Assembly (NCBI GenBank): GCA_031374735.1
Contig: JANMGQ010000129.1
Span: forward strand, 51,897 to 115,896
DNA length: 64,000 nucleotides
DNA from: JABFRJ01 sp031374735
GTDB taxonomy: Bacteria > Pseudomonadota > Alphaproteobacteria > Rhizobiales > Hyphomicrobiaceae
Reading direction: 5' to 3'
Below the pieces are notes generated by a model. That model ran no database searches. It saw only the letters and a list, made by a program, of their open reading frames with translations, and was not told the DNA's origin. Below are positions 1-9,768 of the stretch, one piece after another; position 1 is the stretch's first letter, and each line of letters opens with the position of its first letter. A program made the translations under genes and the position numbers.

Positions 1-504
1 ATGAGTGCGCCCTTCGCGAAGACCGATCTTGCGAAATGGCAAGACATAATTGATGTCAATCTGACCGGCGCGTTTCTGACGGTGAAGTCCGCTCTCAGCG
101 ATCTCCTGCGCAAGGATGCTGCAAAGCGCCCGCGCCGTGTGATCTTCATCGCGTCAACCGCAGGCCTGAAGGGATATCCCTATGTCGTCCCGTACGTCGC
201 GGCAAAGCACGGCGTCGTTGGGATGACGCGCGCGCTCGCTGTCGAACTGGCGAAGTCGCTTGTCACCGTGAATGCCGTGTGCCCCGGTTACGTCGAGACG
301 CCGCTGTTCGACGCCACTATTGCCAACATCATGAAGGCGACGAGCCGAACGGCAGAGCAGTCGAAAGCCGATCTGCTGAAAGCCAATCCGCAGGGTCGCG
401 CCATCAAGCCAGAAGAGGTGGCTGAAACAGTGCTGTGGTTGTGCAGTCACGCCGCGCAGTCCGTGACAGGGCAGGCCGTCGCCATGTCCGGAGGCGAAAC
501 ATGA
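1..504 (+). CDS. SDR family NAD(P)-dependent oxidoreductase, 5'-truncated
   Basis: C-terminal two thirds of a short-chain dehydrogenase/reductase. The Rossmann glycine motif and the NNAG motif are missing because they lie left of the window, so the Met at base 1 is an internal residue. Visible are the VNLTGAF helix segment, the catalytic Ser in FIASTAG (about residue 52 of the visible part), and Y-x3-K in YVAAKH (Y65, K69), followed by the VNAVCPG loop and the C-terminal SGGE tail. The stop overlaps the start of the MarR gene (ATGA), so it is the first visible member of the catabolic operon. It probably oxidises a hydroxyacyl-CoA intermediate (AbmB-like); the substrate is inferred from context only. 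Confidence 0.9.
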   Translation: MSAPFAKTDLAKWQDIIDVNLTGAFLTVKSALSDLLRKDAAKRPRRVIFIASTAGLKGYPYVVPYVAAKHGVVGMTRALAVELAKSLVTVNAVCPGYVETPLFDATIANIMKATSRTAEQSKADLLKANPQGRAIKPEEVAETVLWLCSHAAQSVTGQAVAMSGGET

Positions 505-992
505 AGGCGCGAGCAAGGACCGCGCGCACGGTTGCGTTGGCGCCCGCTACGAGCAGCGACAAGGATCGGCTGCGGTTCTGGTTGCGCCTGCTGCGCACGA
601 CGCGTGCCATCGAGGTGGAATTGCGCGAACGCCTCCGTGTCGAGTTCGACACCACCATGCCGCGCTTCGACGTGATGGCGGCGCTGGCGCGCAAACCCGA
701 TGGGCTATCGATGACTGGGCTGTCGCGTACGCTGATCGTTTCAAACGGCAATACGACCGGCATTGTCGATCGTCTGGTAGCGGACGGTCTCGTGATGCGC
801 ATGGAGCATGTGAAAGATAAGCGCGCGACGCTCGTGCGTCTCACACGCGAAGGCGAACGAAAGTTCGCCGGTATGGCAAGAGTCCACGAGGGGTGGGTGC
901 GCGATCTGCTGACGCCGCTCGACTCACGGACGATGACGGACATCTCCAGCCATCTTGATCGGCTGGTATCGAAACCTGGAGACCAGGCATGA
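501..992 (+). CDS. MarR family transcriptional regulator
   Basis: A 163-residue winged helix-turn-helix protein. The start is the ATG overlapping the SDR stop; an in-frame upstream Met lies inside the SDR gene and is unlikely. The recognition-helix region (LSMTGLSRTLIVSNGNTTGIVDRL) and the wing (RMEHVKDKRATLVRLT) match the MarR pattern, in which the wing carries a D-K-R motif before the last strand. It is embedded between catabolic genes with ATGA overlaps on both sides, which suggests a local repressor released by an aromatic acid or its CoA thioester. The ligand and operator are inference; the operon promoter lies outside the window. Confidence 0.9.
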   Translation: MKARARTARTVALAPATSSDKDRLRFWLRLLRTTRAIEVELRERLRVEFDTTMPRFDVMAALARKPDGLSMTGLSRTLIVSNGNTTGIVDRLVADGLVMRMEHVKDKRATLVRLTREGERKFAGMARVHEGWVRDLLTPLDSRTMTDISSHLDRLVSKPGDQA

Positions 993-1804
993 GCGCGTTT
1001 CGGCCGAAACACTTCGATTGGCGCATGGACGGCAACGTGGCCGTCATCCGGCTATCGCGTCCCGACCGCAAGAACCCGCTCACCTTCGAGAGTTACGCCG
1101 AGTTGCGTGACACGTTCCTGGAACTTGGCCGACACGGCGATCTTGGGCGCAGCGTGAAAGCCATTGTGTTCGCATCGAATGGCGGCAACTTCTGCTCAGG
1201 CGGCGATGTGCACGACATCATCGGCCCGTTGCTCGACAAGGATATGGCCGGCCTTATGCAGTTCACGCGCATGACTGGAGATCTCGTCAAAGCCATCCGC
1301 AAATGCCCGCAACCCGTTATCGCAGCCATTGACGGCATCTGCGTTGGTGCGGGCGCCATGATCGCGCTCGCCGCCGACATGCGGCTCGGTACGGCGCAGG
1401 CGAAGACGGCGTTTCTGTTCACACGCGTCGGCCTCGCCGGTTGCGACATGGGCGCGTGTGCGATGCTGCCACGCGTCATCGGGCAGGGGCGCGCAGCTGA
1501 GTTGTTGTTTTCCGGCCGCACGATGAGTGCGGATGAAGGCGATCGTTGGGGCTTTTACAATCGTCTTGTCGCGCCGGAAGCCCTCGAGGGCGACGCCATC
1601 AAGATGGCCACGGATCTCGCGAGTGGTCCCACATTCGCGCACATGATGACCAAGACCATGCTCGACCAAGAATGGTCCATGACGGTCGACCAAGCGATAG
1701 AAGCCGAAGCGCAAGCGCAGGCGATCTGCATGCAGACACGCGATTTCAGGCGCGCCTACGACGCGTTCGTCGCCAAGCAAAAACCGCAGTTCAAAGGGGA
1801 TTGA
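989..1804 (+). CDS. enoyl-CoA hydratase/isomerase family protein
   Basis: A 271-residue crotonase-fold protein. The first oxyanion-hole segment is SNGGNFCSGGDVHDI and the second lies around GICVGAGAMIALAADMRLG. In the segment where hydratases carry catalytic Glu residues the sequence reads VGLAGCDMGACAMLPR, so the usual GAGGT-type motif is altered. This makes ring-opening hydrolase or hydratase activity on a cyclic CoA ester as plausible as classical enoyl-CoA hydration. The start overlaps the MarR stop (ATGA) and the next gene begins two bases after the stop. Homologues of this type occur in 2-aminobenzoyl-CoA and salicylyl-CoA clusters (AbmC-like); that assignment is by context. Confidence 0.88.
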   Translation: MSAFRPKHFDWRMDGNVAVIRLSRPDRKNPLTFESYAELRDTFLELGRHGDLGRSVKAIVFASNGGNFCSGGDVHDIIGPLLDKDMAGLMQFTRMTGDLVKAIRKCPQPVIAAIDGICVGAGAMIALAADMRLGTAQAKTAFLFTRVGLAGCDMGACAMLPRVIGQGRAAELLFSGRTMSADEGDRWGFYNRLVAPEALEGDAIKMATDLASGPTFAHMMTKTMLDQEWSMTVDQAIEAEAQAQAICMQTRDFRRAYDAFVAKQKPQFKGD

Positions 1805-1806
1805 GC

Positions 1807-2997
<1,191 letters not shown>

Positions 2998-3013
2998 GCG
3001 CAAGGAGGCCACC

Positions 3014-4651
3014 ATGCTTGGACCCTCGGCACACGTCGATACGTTCACGCGTGATCGCTTGCCGCCACCCGAGCAGTGGCCGGACATACAGCTCGGTCCA
3101 TTTCAATATGCCGAGCGCATCAACGCAGCCGTGGAACTCACCGACCGCATGGTCGAGAGGGGTTTCGGCGACAACGTCGCGCTAATCGGCAACGGCCGGC
3201 GGCGCACCTACAAGGAGTTGACCGACTGGAGCAACCGCGTCGCGCACGCGCTCGTCGACGACTACGGCATGAAGCCGGGAAACCGAGTGTTGATCCGCTC
3301 CGGCAACAATCCAGCAATGGTTGCAGCCTGGCTCGCGGTGACCAAAGCCGGCGGCGTCGCCGTCAACACGATGCCGATGCTGCGCGCGGGCGAACTTGCC
3401 AAGATCGTCGACAAGGCTGAGATTTCTCTCGCCCTTACCGACAGCCGCCTGACCGACGAGATCGTCGCGTGCGCCAAGGACAGTCGGTTCCTGAAGCGTG
3501 TTGTCACGTTCGACGGCACAGCGAACTTCGATGCGGAACTCGACCGCATCGCGCTCGACAGGCCGGTGAGGTTCGACGCGGTGCAAACGGGTCGAGACGA
3601 CGTCGCGCTGCTCGGCTTCACGTCGGGCACGACGGGCGAGCCAAAGGCAACGATGCATTTCCATCGCGACATCTTGATCATTGCGGACGGCTACGGGCGT
3701 GAAGTGCTGGGCGTGAAGCCGACCGACGTATTCTGTGGCTCGCCGCCGCTCGCCTTTACGTTTGGGCTCGGCGGATTGGCCGTATTCCCGCTCCGCTTCG
3801 GCGCGGCGGCCGCGCTGCTCGAAAACGCCACGCCGCCAAATCTCGTCAAGATCATCGAGCAGTATAAGGCGACGATCTGCTTTACGTCGCCGACGGCTTA
3901 TCGCGCGATGATGGGGGCGATCGACCAGGGCGCGGACCTATCGACGTTGCGCATCGCGGTGTCGGCTGGCGAAACACTGCCGGCGCCGGTTTACGCGGAT
4001 TGGATGGCGAAGACAGGCAAGCCCATGCTCGACTGTCTCGGCTCAACAGAGATGTTGCACGTGTTCATCTGCGGTCGCATCGGCGAGCAGAAAGCGGGCG
4101 TCACGGGCAAAGTTGTGACCGGCTACGAGGCGCGCGTGGTTGATGACGACATGCGCGACAAGCCTTTCGGCACGCCCGGCCATCTCGCCGTGCGCGGACC
4201 CACGGGCTGCCGCTATCTCGCGGATGCGAGGCAGGCGAAGTATGTGCGTAACGGCTGGAACATTACGGGCGACACGTACATCAAGGACGCAGACGGATCA
4301 TTCCGTTTCGTCGCGCGTGCCGATGATATGATCATCTCGTCCGGCTACAACATCGCGGGCCCCGAAGTCGAAGCCGCGCTGATGACGCATCCTGATGTCG
4401 CCGAGTGTGCGGTGGTCGGCGCACCTGATGCCGAGCGCGGCATGATCGTCGAGGCGCATGTGGTGCTGAAGCCCTACATCGCGGGTGATGCCGCGACTGT
4501 GCAGCGACTGCAGGATCACGTGAAGGCGACCATCGCGCCGTATAAGTATCCGCGCCGCATCGTGTTCATCGATGCGCTGCCGAAGACGCAGACGGGCAAG
4601 ATCCAGCGCTTCCGTCTGCGTGCGGATGCCAGCAGCGGAGCCGCGACATGA
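3014..4651 (+). CDS. benzoate/2-aminobenzoate-CoA ligase family protein
   Basis: A 545-residue ANL-superfamily adenylate-forming ligase. The ATP-binding P-loop is FTSGTTGEPKATMHF. The adenylate-binding region includes LDCLGSTEM, the hinge region contains TGDTY and a GYNIAGPEVE segment, and the C-terminal catalytic Lys lies in KTQTGKIQRF. The N-terminus (HVDTF...LPPPEQWP) is typical of the benzoate-CoA ligase subgroup. The start is the ATG six bases after a strong AGGAGG; a longer in-frame start overlaps the dehydrogenase gene. It activates an aromatic acid to its CoA ester as the entry step of this operon. The exact acid (benzoate, 2-aminobenzoate or salicylate) cannot be read from sequence alone. 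Confidence 0.92.
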   Translation: MLGPSAHVDTFTRDRLPPPEQWPDIQLGPFQYAERINAAVELTDRMVERGFGDNVALIGNGRRRTYKELTDWSNRVAHALVDDYGMKPGNRVLIRSGNNPAMVAAWLAVTKAGGVAVNTMPMLRAGELAKIVDKAEISLALTDSRLTDEIVACAKDSRFLKRVVTFDGTANFDAELDRIALDRPVRFDAVQTGRDDVALLGFTSGTTGEPKATMHFHRDILIIADGYGREVLGVKPTDVFCGSPPLAFTFGLGGLAVFPLRFGAAAALLENATPPNLVKIIEQYKATICFTSPTAYRAMMGAIDQGADLSTLRIAVSAGETLPAPVYADWMAKTGKPMLDCLGSTEMLHVFICGRIGEQKAGVTGKVVTGYEARVVDDDMRDKPFGTPGHLAVRGPTGCRYLADARQAKYVRNGWNITGDTYIKDADGSFRFVARADDMIISSGYNIAGPEVEAALMTHPDVAECAVVGAPDAERGMIVEAHVVLKPYIAGDAATVQRLQDHVKATIAPYKYPRRIVFIDALPKTQTGKIQRFRLRADASSGAAT

Positions 4652-5043
4652 CCATGCAGTTTTTGCAGCCGAAAGGTTGGGCGCCGGCGAAAGGCTATTC
4701 GAACGGCGTCGCAGCGACGGGGCGGCACATCTTCGTCGCCGGTCAGATCGGGTGGAATGAGCAGCAGCTTTTCGAAAGCGACGACTTCGTTGCGCAAGCG
4801 GAGCTGGCGCTAAGGAACATCGTCGCGGTGCTCGCGGAGGCCGGCGCTGCCCCGCATCACGTGACACGCATGACCTGGTACGTGACCAACAAGCGCGAAT
4901 ATCTCGCAGCCGGCCGCGATCTTGGCGCGGCCTACCGACGCGTGTTCGGCAAGCATTTTCCGGCCATGACAGCGGTGCAGGTTGTTGCGCTGATCGAGGA
5001 CCGGGCGAAGGTCGAGATCGAGGCGACGGCGGTTATTCCATAA
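4648..5043 (+). CDS. RidA family protein (enamine/imine deaminase type)
   Basis: A 131-residue YjgF/YER057c/UK114 family protein. The ligase stop overlaps its ATG (ATGA), so it is the last gene of the operon. Visible are the N-terminal substrate-lid region (PKGWAPAKGYSNGV), the GQIGWNE segment and the C-terminal PAMTAVQVVALIEDRAKVEIEATA strands. The canonical arginine of RidA is not in its usual R-N-H-P context, so it may belong to a Rid subgroup other than RidA proper. Rid proteins hydrolyse reactive enamine or imine intermediates. Its last 11 bases overlap the convergent methyltransferase gene. Confidence 0.85.
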   Translation: MTMQFLQPKGWAPAKGYSNGVAATGRHIFVAGQIGWNEQQLFESDDFVAQAELALRNIVAVLAEAGAAPHHVTRMTWYVTNKREYLAAGRDLGAAYRRVFGKHFPAMTAVQVVALIEDRAKVEIEATAVIP

Positions 5044-5734
5044 CCGCGACGACCTGCTGGAACGAATACGCCGTATAGCGGCACGTGCGACCTGTGCGCG
5101 CGAGGAACTCGCGGAACGCCTTGTGCTCGTGCACCTGCCAGGCCGGATAGTTGAAGTACTCATCGAACACGATCACCGTGCCTGGCACGATCTGCTTTTC
5201 CAAGTGATCGAAGATCGTCACAGTCGAAGAGTACAAGTCGCAATCGACGTGAAGGAGCGCGATTTTTTTCTCGCCATGTGCCGGCAACCATTTCGGCAGG
5301 CTGTCAGAGAACCAACCCTTGTGGAGCCGCACGTTGGCTGGCACTTTCGGCATCTTGCCGCCATTGTTGAACGAGCCGGCTTCCATCTGGTTGCCCGACC
5401 AGCTCTCAGGCAGGCCTTCAAAGCTGTCGAAGCCGTGGATCTCGTGCTTCGGCAGTTTCTTGCCGATGAAGTTGATCGTGCCGCCCTGGTTGACGCCGAA
5501 CTCTGCGACGATGCCCGGAATCTTGGCAGACTTGATCGCAAAATCCATCAACTCGCGCGGCGTGTCGAAGGATACGGCTTCCGGCATTTCCTTGACGATG
5601 AAGTCCATTGTCTCACTGAGCGCACGCTTCTGCAACGCGCGATAGGGATGCAGCGTGCCGTACGTCATCGGCAACTGCAGAAACATGATCGCCTTCTGCA
5701 CGAAGCTTTTCAGCGGATAGTTGGCAATGAACAT
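5033..5734 (-). CDS. TylF/MycF-like class I SAM-dependent methyltransferase
   Basis: A 233-residue protein. The SAM-binding motif is VAEFGVNQGGTINFIGK, followed by the acidic second-strand motif HGFDSFEGLPE and the metal-binding segment LLHVDCDLYSSTVTI with the DEYFNYP loop. These match the TylF/MycF macrocin and sugar O-methyltransferase group, which is Mg2+-dependent. The ATG is preceded by AGGA at seven bases. It is the distal gene of a minus-strand set with GtrA and a UGM-like flavoprotein, which suggests methylation of a cell-surface sugar. The exact acceptor is unknown. Confidence 0.85.
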   Translation of the reverse strand: MFIANYPLKSFVQKAIMFLQLPMTYGTLHPYRALQKRALSETMDFIVKEMPEAVSFDTPRELMDFAIKSAKIPGIVAEFGVNQGGTINFIGKKLPKHEIHGFDSFEGLPESWSGNQMEAGSFNNGGKMPKVPANVRLHKGWFSDSLPKWLPAHGEKKIALLHVDCDLYSSTVTIFDHLEKQIVPGTVIVFDEYFNYPAWQVHEHKAFREFLARTGRTCRYTAYSFQQVVAVME

Positions 5735-5749
5735 GGCGATTTCCTGCGA

Positions 5750-6217
5750 TCAGGCGGACGGTTGGCGTTGAAGGAAGTTGCCGAGCACAAGAGCGCGCAG
5801 CACGGCGAAGACCGAGGCAAACGAGACAGCGACAGCACAGGCTTTCGCGACCATAGGATGATAGCCGCCGAGGTCAGCGACCACCCAGACAACACTTGTC
5901 GTCACGATCAGCCCTGTGAACCCTGCGAGGAAGAACTGCCCTAGCACAGGGGCCTCAGCTGCGCCCCCACGCGCTTTCAGAATGTCCGTAAACAGCACAC
6001 GAGACGACACCGCATAGTGCGCCACGACGCCGAAGACGAAGCCGACGGCGGCGGCGGCCGCGGCCACCGGCAGTACCATCAGAGCGAACCGATAGATCGT
6101 CACGTCAGCGACGAGAGCGGCAGCGCTTACCGCCAAATAGCAGCCCATGCGGAACGCGGCGTAACCGCGTTCCGGGCCAAGCTGTGCAATCAGCGTCGAT
6201 GACAGACGCTCGATCAC
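5750..6217 (-). CDS. GtrA family membrane protein
   Basis: A 155-residue protein with four predicted membrane segments (around residues 24-45, 48-68, 92-115 and 122-145), the GtrA arrangement. GtrA proteins are thought to help translocate polyprenyl-phosphate-linked sugars. The start is a GTG overlapping the TGA of the upstream flavoprotein (GTGA), which indicates translational coupling. The methyltransferase begins 15 bases downstream. Codons such as VSSRVLF near the second loop fit the conserved positive loop of the family. Confidence 0.85.
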   Translation of the reverse strand: MIERLSSTLIAQLGPERGYAAFRMGCYLAVSAAALVADVTIYRFALMVLPVAAAAAAVGFVFGVVAHYAVSSRVLFTDILKARGGAAEAPVLGQFFLAGFTGLIVTTSVVWVVADLGGYHPMVAKACAVAVSFASVFAVLRALVLGNFLQRQPSA

Positions 6218-7734
6218 GCAGCTTCTCCGACCTTGCGCGGCACCATGCGGACGCTCTTGAGAGCTTGGCTTGCGCCTGAGCCGCCCGCTTCGTGATATTC
6301 GGCGTCTTCGTTCACGTTCCAGATGTCGAACAGCTGCTCACCGGCGATGATGTTCTGCACCGTCAGCATCGCCGTCATCATGGCGTGATCCTGGTTGTTG
6401 TACTTGTGCATGCCGTTGCGGCCGACGAGATGTAGCGACGGATATTTTTCAGCGAGTTCCGAACGGATGGCTTCGACGTTCTGTTTGTAGGTCGCGTCAT
6501 AGACCGGATAGGCCTTCTTCTGGCGCACGACGCAACCGTCACGAATGTCGTCTTTGGTGACCAGGCCGATCTTGCACAGTTCCTTGGTGGCGAGCGCGAT
6601 CAGATCGGCATCGCTTGAATTCCAAAGGCCGTCGTTTTCGAAGCAGAAGTACTCAAGACCGAGCGTCGACTGCGTCGTGTTCGGGATCATTTCCGGCGAC
6701 CACGAACGGAAGTTCTGGATGCGGCCGACCTTCACGCTCGGGTCGTGGATGTAGATCCAGTTGTCCGGAAAAAGATCGGGCTTCTCGACCACGAGCGCGA
6801 CGGTGATGAAGTCGCGGTAGCTCAGCTTATCAGCTGACGTCACGCAGGCGGGTCTCTCCACGAACGAGCGCACGAGTTCTGTGATCGGCGCAGACGAGAT
6901 CACGTTGTTGGCGGTGAACTTCTTTGTCTCGCCGTTGGTCGTGCGCGCGGTGATAGTCCAGAGTTTCTTCGCGGCGTCGTAGTCGAGTGTCTCAAGCGAG
7001 GTGCCCATGTGAATGGTGCCGCCTTGTGCGCGCGTCTTGGCCGCGGCGGCGTCCCACATCATGCCAGGACCTTTGCGCGGATACTGGAAGCTCTCGATCA
7101 GCGTCTTGATGACCTCGCCATCATGCGCCTTGGTGCCGTCCTTGAAACCGGCAGGTTTCATCGATTTGCGCAGCGCCTGCGCCATGGCCGTCCACAGATC
7201 GAGGCCCTTGATGCGCTGTGCGGCCCAATCGGCACTGATGTCGTCGCAGCTCATGCCCCACACTTTTTCCGTGTAGGTCTTGAAGAAGATCGAGAACAGG
7301 CGCTCGCCGAATTGATTCGCGACCCACTCATGGAAGGTTTCCGGCTTCTCGTTCGGAAACGCCTGCTTGTACATGAAAGACAAGACGCACATGCTGGATT
7401 CGATCACGCCGAGGTTGGTCAGCGCCTCAAAAGCCTTGAGCGGATATGAGTAGTATTTGCCGTCGTAGTAGATGCGGCTCAGACGCGGACGTTCGATGAA
7501 ATCCTGCGGCAGGATTTCCTTCCAGAGGTCGACAACTTCCTTCGACTTCGAGAAGAAGCGATGGCCGCCGATATCAAAGAGAAAGCCCTTGTAGTTCGCC
7601 GTGCGCGAGATGCCGCCGACATAAACCGGATCGGCTTCTATCACCGTCGTCGATACGCCCTCCTTGGTCAGGAGGTAGCTCGACGTCAGGCCGGCTGGGC
7701 CAGCACCGATCACAAAGACTTCCGAATGCGACAT
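6214..7734 (-). CDS. NAD(P)/FAD-dependent oxidoreductase, UDP-galactopyranose-mutase-like
   Basis: A 506-residue flavoprotein. The N-terminal dinucleotide motif is VFVIGAGPAGLTSSYLL, followed by the acidic VIEAD, the GG motif GGISRT and the DIGGHRFFS segment seen in UDP-galactopyranose mutase and related amine-oxidase-fold proteins. The C-terminus carries HLVGRNGMHKYNNQDHAM, resembling the last FAD motif of that group. The chosen ATG has GAGG six bases upstream; two earlier in-frame Met codons lack a ribosome site. It heads the minus-strand GtrA/methyltransferase set and diverges from a polytopic glycosyltransferase. It may rearrange or oxidise a nucleotide sugar; the reaction is unproven. 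Confidence 0.85.
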   Translation of the reverse strand: MSHSEVFVIGAGPAGLTSSYLLTKEGVSTTVIEADPVYVGGISRTANYKGFLFDIGGHRFFSKSKEVVDLWKEILPQDFIERPRLSRIYYDGKYYSYPLKAFEALTNLGVIESSMCVLSFMYKQAFPNEKPETFHEWVANQFGERLFSIFFKTYTEKVWGMSCDDISADWAAQRIKGLDLWTAMAQALRKSMKPAGFKDGTKAHDGEVIKTLIESFQYPRKGPGMMWDAAAAKTRAQGGTIHMGTSLETLDYDAAKKLWTITARTTNGETKKFTANNVISSAPITELVRSFVERPACVTSADKLSYRDFITVALVVEKPDLFPDNWIYIHDPSVKVGRIQNFRSWSPEMIPNTTQSTLGLEYFCFENDGLWNSSDADLIALATKELCKIGLVTKDDIRDGCVVRQKKAYPVYDATYKQNVEAIRSELAEKYPSLHLVGRNGMHKYNNQDHAMMTAMLTVQNIIAGEQLFDIWNVNEDAEYHEAGGSGASQALKSVRMVPRKVGEAA

Positions 7735-7931
7735 GGATTGCCTCATCTGTAACACCATGCGCATCCGCCGACGCATGCGTGCAAATCTGATTCGACTGCC
7801 AGCATTAAGCAGAAACGTTAAACAAACCCTTGCTACGGCGCCGTTCCGGCACGTGTGGTGAGTGGGGCGTTAAGGGTGTTTCAAACCGGCAACGGTATGG
7901 TGCAGGCACATTCAGCCCGAGTTGCAGCATC

Positions 7932-9755
7932 ATGACCACCCTTGCCGTCGGCCGGCCCGCCGAGCCATTTGCATCGCTGCGACCTTTGCTGTTGTCGCGC
8001 TGGTTGTGGTGTCTTGGCGCCGCCCTGTTTGTTGTGCTGCGCGATTTTGGGCAGGCGCAGTTGCTGACGTCACTTGGCGACACGGACGATGCGGCGCGAC
8101 TGGTGCAGGTTCGGGAATGGCTGGCGACCGGCAATTGGTACGACATGCTGTTGCCACGGTTTGGCGGACCGACACCTCTGTTGTCGCACTGGTCACGGCT
8201 CGTCGATCTGCCGATTGGAATGCTGCTCGTGTTCTTCGGCGCGTTCCTGTCGCCTGAGGCTGCGGAACTCGCCACGCGTGTTGCGTGGCCAACGATCTTG
8301 CTTCTCGTGTTCTTGCGCCTACTTGTGCGTGAGGCCGAGGTGCGGGGCGGCACAACTGCCGGCGTGCTCGTGATCGCGGTTGCCGTCACGACGTTCACCG
8401 CGCTCTATCAGTTCAGGGTCGGGCGGATCGACCATCACAACGTGATGATCATCGGCACGGTCATCGGTTTTCTCATGCTGGCGCGCAGCTTCGATACGCC
8501 GCGGATCGGCTACGGCGCGGGCGTGTTTCTAGGGTTCGCCCTTGTAATCGGCTACGAGCCGGTCTTGCTGATCGTGCCTGCAGTTGGAGGTTTTTCTGTC
8601 TTTGCCGCCTGTCGTACTCAGCATCTCGAGGCGGCACGCAACATCGCCATCGGACTTGCAACAACACTCGCAGCCGGCTTGCTCCTGACTATGCCGCCGT
8701 GGCTCTGGCATGCGGCCCCGTGCGACTCGCTCGGCGCCAACATGCTTTTGCTCGCGACAGTCGGGGCGATTGGCCTTGCCTTCGTTGCGGCGCGCGGCCG
8801 GAGTTGGTCGTTGGCACTGCGGCTTGGCACACTGGCAGGCTATGGCGCAGTCGGGACGGCTGCGTTCTTTGCCGCCAACACGCAGTGCCTGCGTGGCCCA
8901 TTCGGTCTGATGAGTCAGGAGGCTATTGATCTCTGGCTTGTGAGCGTTTGGGAGGGCAAGAGCATCTTTGAGATGCTGGCGGTTCAGCCTGCCCCGATGG
9001 TTGTGTATCTTGTTTTCGTGTCGGTTGCGCTTGTCGTTGCGGCCCTGCGCTATCACCATGCACGCACCGACGATGCGCTCGCCTTGCTTGCTCTGCTGGT
9101 GCTGGCGTCACTTGCGTCACTGACGACGATCAAGCTGATCTCCTACGCCAGCGGCCTTGCCGTGTTTTCAATTGCATTGTTCGTCACCGGGTTGACGGGC
9201 GGAGGACAGCTATCGCCGCTCTCGGCCCGCCTGCTCGGTGCGATCGCCTTGAATCAGAGCACGCTGACGGTCGTGATCGGGCTCGCTCTCACAGCGGGCG
9301 GCGTGTCGAAGGCTGCGATCGAAGGCTCGGCGCTGAAGGAAACCGATCAGTGTCGCACCACGCAGGTCATGCAGTCCCTTGCCAAGCTGCCCAAGGGATT
9401 CGTGGTCGCAAGCGTCGACTTCGGCCCGTATATCGTCGCGAAAACGCGCCATGATGTGCTTGCGGCGCCGTACCATCGCATCGATGGCGCCATCGTCGAG
9501 AGCTACAAGATCCTGCGTGGCACACCCGAGGTCGCCGAACAGAAACTGCGCGCGCTCGATGCTGACTATCTCATCGAATGCGTGCCAGTATCGAAGCCGG
9601 GCGAGCCCGTGCGCCTGGAAGATGGCGTGACACGCGACAGCCTCATTGGCCGCCTCAGTCACGGCGAAACCGTGCCATTCCTGGCAGAGCTGAAGAACGC
9701 CACCAACGAGCCGTCCGTACGCGTGTGGCGCGTGAAGCGGCGGGACGAACCGTGA
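7932..9755 (+). CDS. polytopic membrane protein, putative GT-C type glycosyltransferase
   Basis: A 607-residue protein with about 11 to 12 hydrophobic segments and a soluble C-terminal domain (about residues 450-607). The first periplasmic loop carries DTDDAARLVQVREW and a later HWSRLVD, followed by GRIDHHNVM. This is the D-D/acidic loop-1 layout of GT-C glycosyltransferases such as the PMT, ArnT and STT3 groups, which use polyprenyl-linked donors. The upstream frame is open, but the ATG chosen removes an uncharged, non-membrane leader. It diverges from the UGM-like flavoprotein gene across about 200 bases that probably hold both promoters. Donor and acceptor are unknown. Confidence 0.75.
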   Translation: MTTLAVGRPAEPFASLRPLLLSRWLWCLGAALFVVLRDFGQAQLLTSLGDTDDAARLVQVREWLATGNWYDMLLPRFGGPTPLLSHWSRLVDLPIGMLLVFFGAFLSPEAAELATRVAWPTILLLVFLRLLVREAEVRGGTTAGVLVIAVAVTTFTALYQFRVGRIDHHNVMIIGTVIGFLMLARSFDTPRIGYGAGVFLGFALVIGYEPVLLIVPAVGGFSVFAACRTQHLEAARNIAIGLATTLAAGLLLTMPPWLWHAAPCDSLGANMLLLATVGAIGLAFVAARGRSWSLALRLGTLAGYGAVGTAAFFAANTQCLRGPFGLMSQEAIDLWLVSVWEGKSIFEMLAVQPAPMVVYLVFVSVALVVAALRYHHARTDDALALLALLVLASLASLTTIKLISYASGLAVFSIALFVTGLTGGGQLSPLSARLLGAIALNQSTLTVVIGLALTAGGVSKAAIEGSALKETDQCRTTQVMQSLAKLPKGFVVASVDFGPYIVAKTRHDVLAAPYHRIDGAIVESYKILRGTPEVAEQKLRALDADYLIECVPVSKPGEPVRLEDGVTRDSLIGRLSHGETVPFLAELKNATNEPSVRVWRVKRRDEP

Positions 9756-9768
9756 TCAGGCTCAATGT

